Part shown: piece by piece, positions 5,289-5,478 of the stretch
Layout of the letters: each line of letters begins with the position of its first letter
Numbering within the stretch: position 1 is the stretch's first letter
DNA from: an uncultured Lachnospiraceae bacterium
GTDB taxonomy: Bacteria > Bacillota > Clostridia > Lachnospirales > Lachnospiraceae
NCBI GenBank assembly: GCA_946566415.1
Contig: CAMNWW010000166.1
Location: forward strand, 1 to 5,478
Direction of reading: 5' to 3'
Length of the DNA stretch: 5,478 bases
Made by a program: the position numbers and the translations under genes
Notes under the pieces: model-generated
What the model saw: the letters and a program-made list of their open reading frames with translations, nothing else
Databases searched by the model: none
Told to the model about the DNA's origin: nothing

Positions 5289-5478
5289 ATGAAAGTAAAA
5301 CGGAATACGCTGTTGTTGCTCGCCTGTCTGGTATGGAGCGCGGCGGGATTTAACATTCTCCGCATCGGCCTGATGGCTCATCCGACCTATCTGACGGTGT
5401 TGAATTGTATGTTGTCTGTACTGGCCTTTGTAGTGTTTCAAAGATTCATTTTTGGAAGATTGGTAAAAAAGCACACTG
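5289..5478 (+). CDS. Small membrane protein of unknown function, 3' end outside the window
   Basis: Sixty-three codons are visible and the frame is still open at the right edge. The start is secure: the ATG at 5289 follows an excellent AAAGGAGG site (5275-5282) at 6 bases. Residues 7-27 (TLLLLACLVWSAAGFNILRIG) form one membrane segment with a basic MKVKR end before it. Residues 34-54 form a second, followed by basic residues (R52, R57, K60, K61). The charge pattern predicts both ends in the cytoplasm. I do not recognise a named family. The N-terminus is too short to say whether this is a small two-pass protein or the start of a larger transporter. It follows the TetR gene by 66 bases with a candidate promoter and operator, so it may be the regulator's target. 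Confidence 0.85.
   Translation, partial: MKVKRNTLLLLACLVWSAAGFNILRIGLMAHPTYLTVLNCMLSVLAFVVFQRFIFGRLVKKHT

Noticed and set aside
5022..5474. A 150-codon minus-strand frame across the end of the TetR gene and the membrane gene
   Set aside because: It is antisense to two well-supported genes with strong ribosome binding sites and contains the control region between them; no domain is visible.

Overview
The window is a stretch of chromosome from an endospore-forming member of the Clostridia. Moderate GC content, strong AGGAGG-type ribosome binding sites and the style of the proteins suggest Lachnospiraceae; this placement is inference from resemblance, not from a marker gene. About 4.5 kb of the 5.5 kb is the spoIIIA sporulation operon. 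It enters the window in the second half of spoIIIAA and runs without interruption through spoIIIAB, AC, AD, AE, AF, AG and AH, all on the + strand. Gaps are 36 bases or fewer and two gene pairs overlap. The operon promoter lies upstream of the window, and a hairpin with a run of seven T ends the operon just after spoIIIAH.

The eight proteins form the mother-cell half of the channel, or feeding tube, that joins mother cell and forespore during engulfment. SpoIIIAA is the cytoplasmic secretion-type ATPase. SpoIIIAB is a GspF-like membrane protein, and AC, AD and AE are polytopic export-gate-like proteins. AF, AG and AH are membrane-anchored proteins whose extracytoplasmic domains normally build rings. 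Here AG and AH keep recognisable ring-building domains. AF is only 98 residues and stops soon after its second membrane segment, so it has no ring-building domain. SpoIIIAH most likely starts at a TTG codon eight codons inside the longest reading frame.

After the terminator comes a separate unit. A textbook sigma-A-type promoter (TTGACA, 17 bases, TATACT) with an inverted repeat over the start site drives a TetR/AcrR-family repressor. A 66-base gap follows, then a small membrane protein that runs off the right edge. This gap holds a weak A/T-rich hairpin, a plausible second promoter, and a diverged copy of the TetR-promoter inverted repeat (11 of 13 positions on the opposite strand). This suggests that the repressor controls both itself and the membrane gene. 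The membrane protein family could not be named.

No RNA genes, mobile elements, CRISPR arrays or minus-strand genes are supported. No wholly new system is evident. The points most worth a second look are the candidate TetR regulon and the minimal SpoIIIAF.
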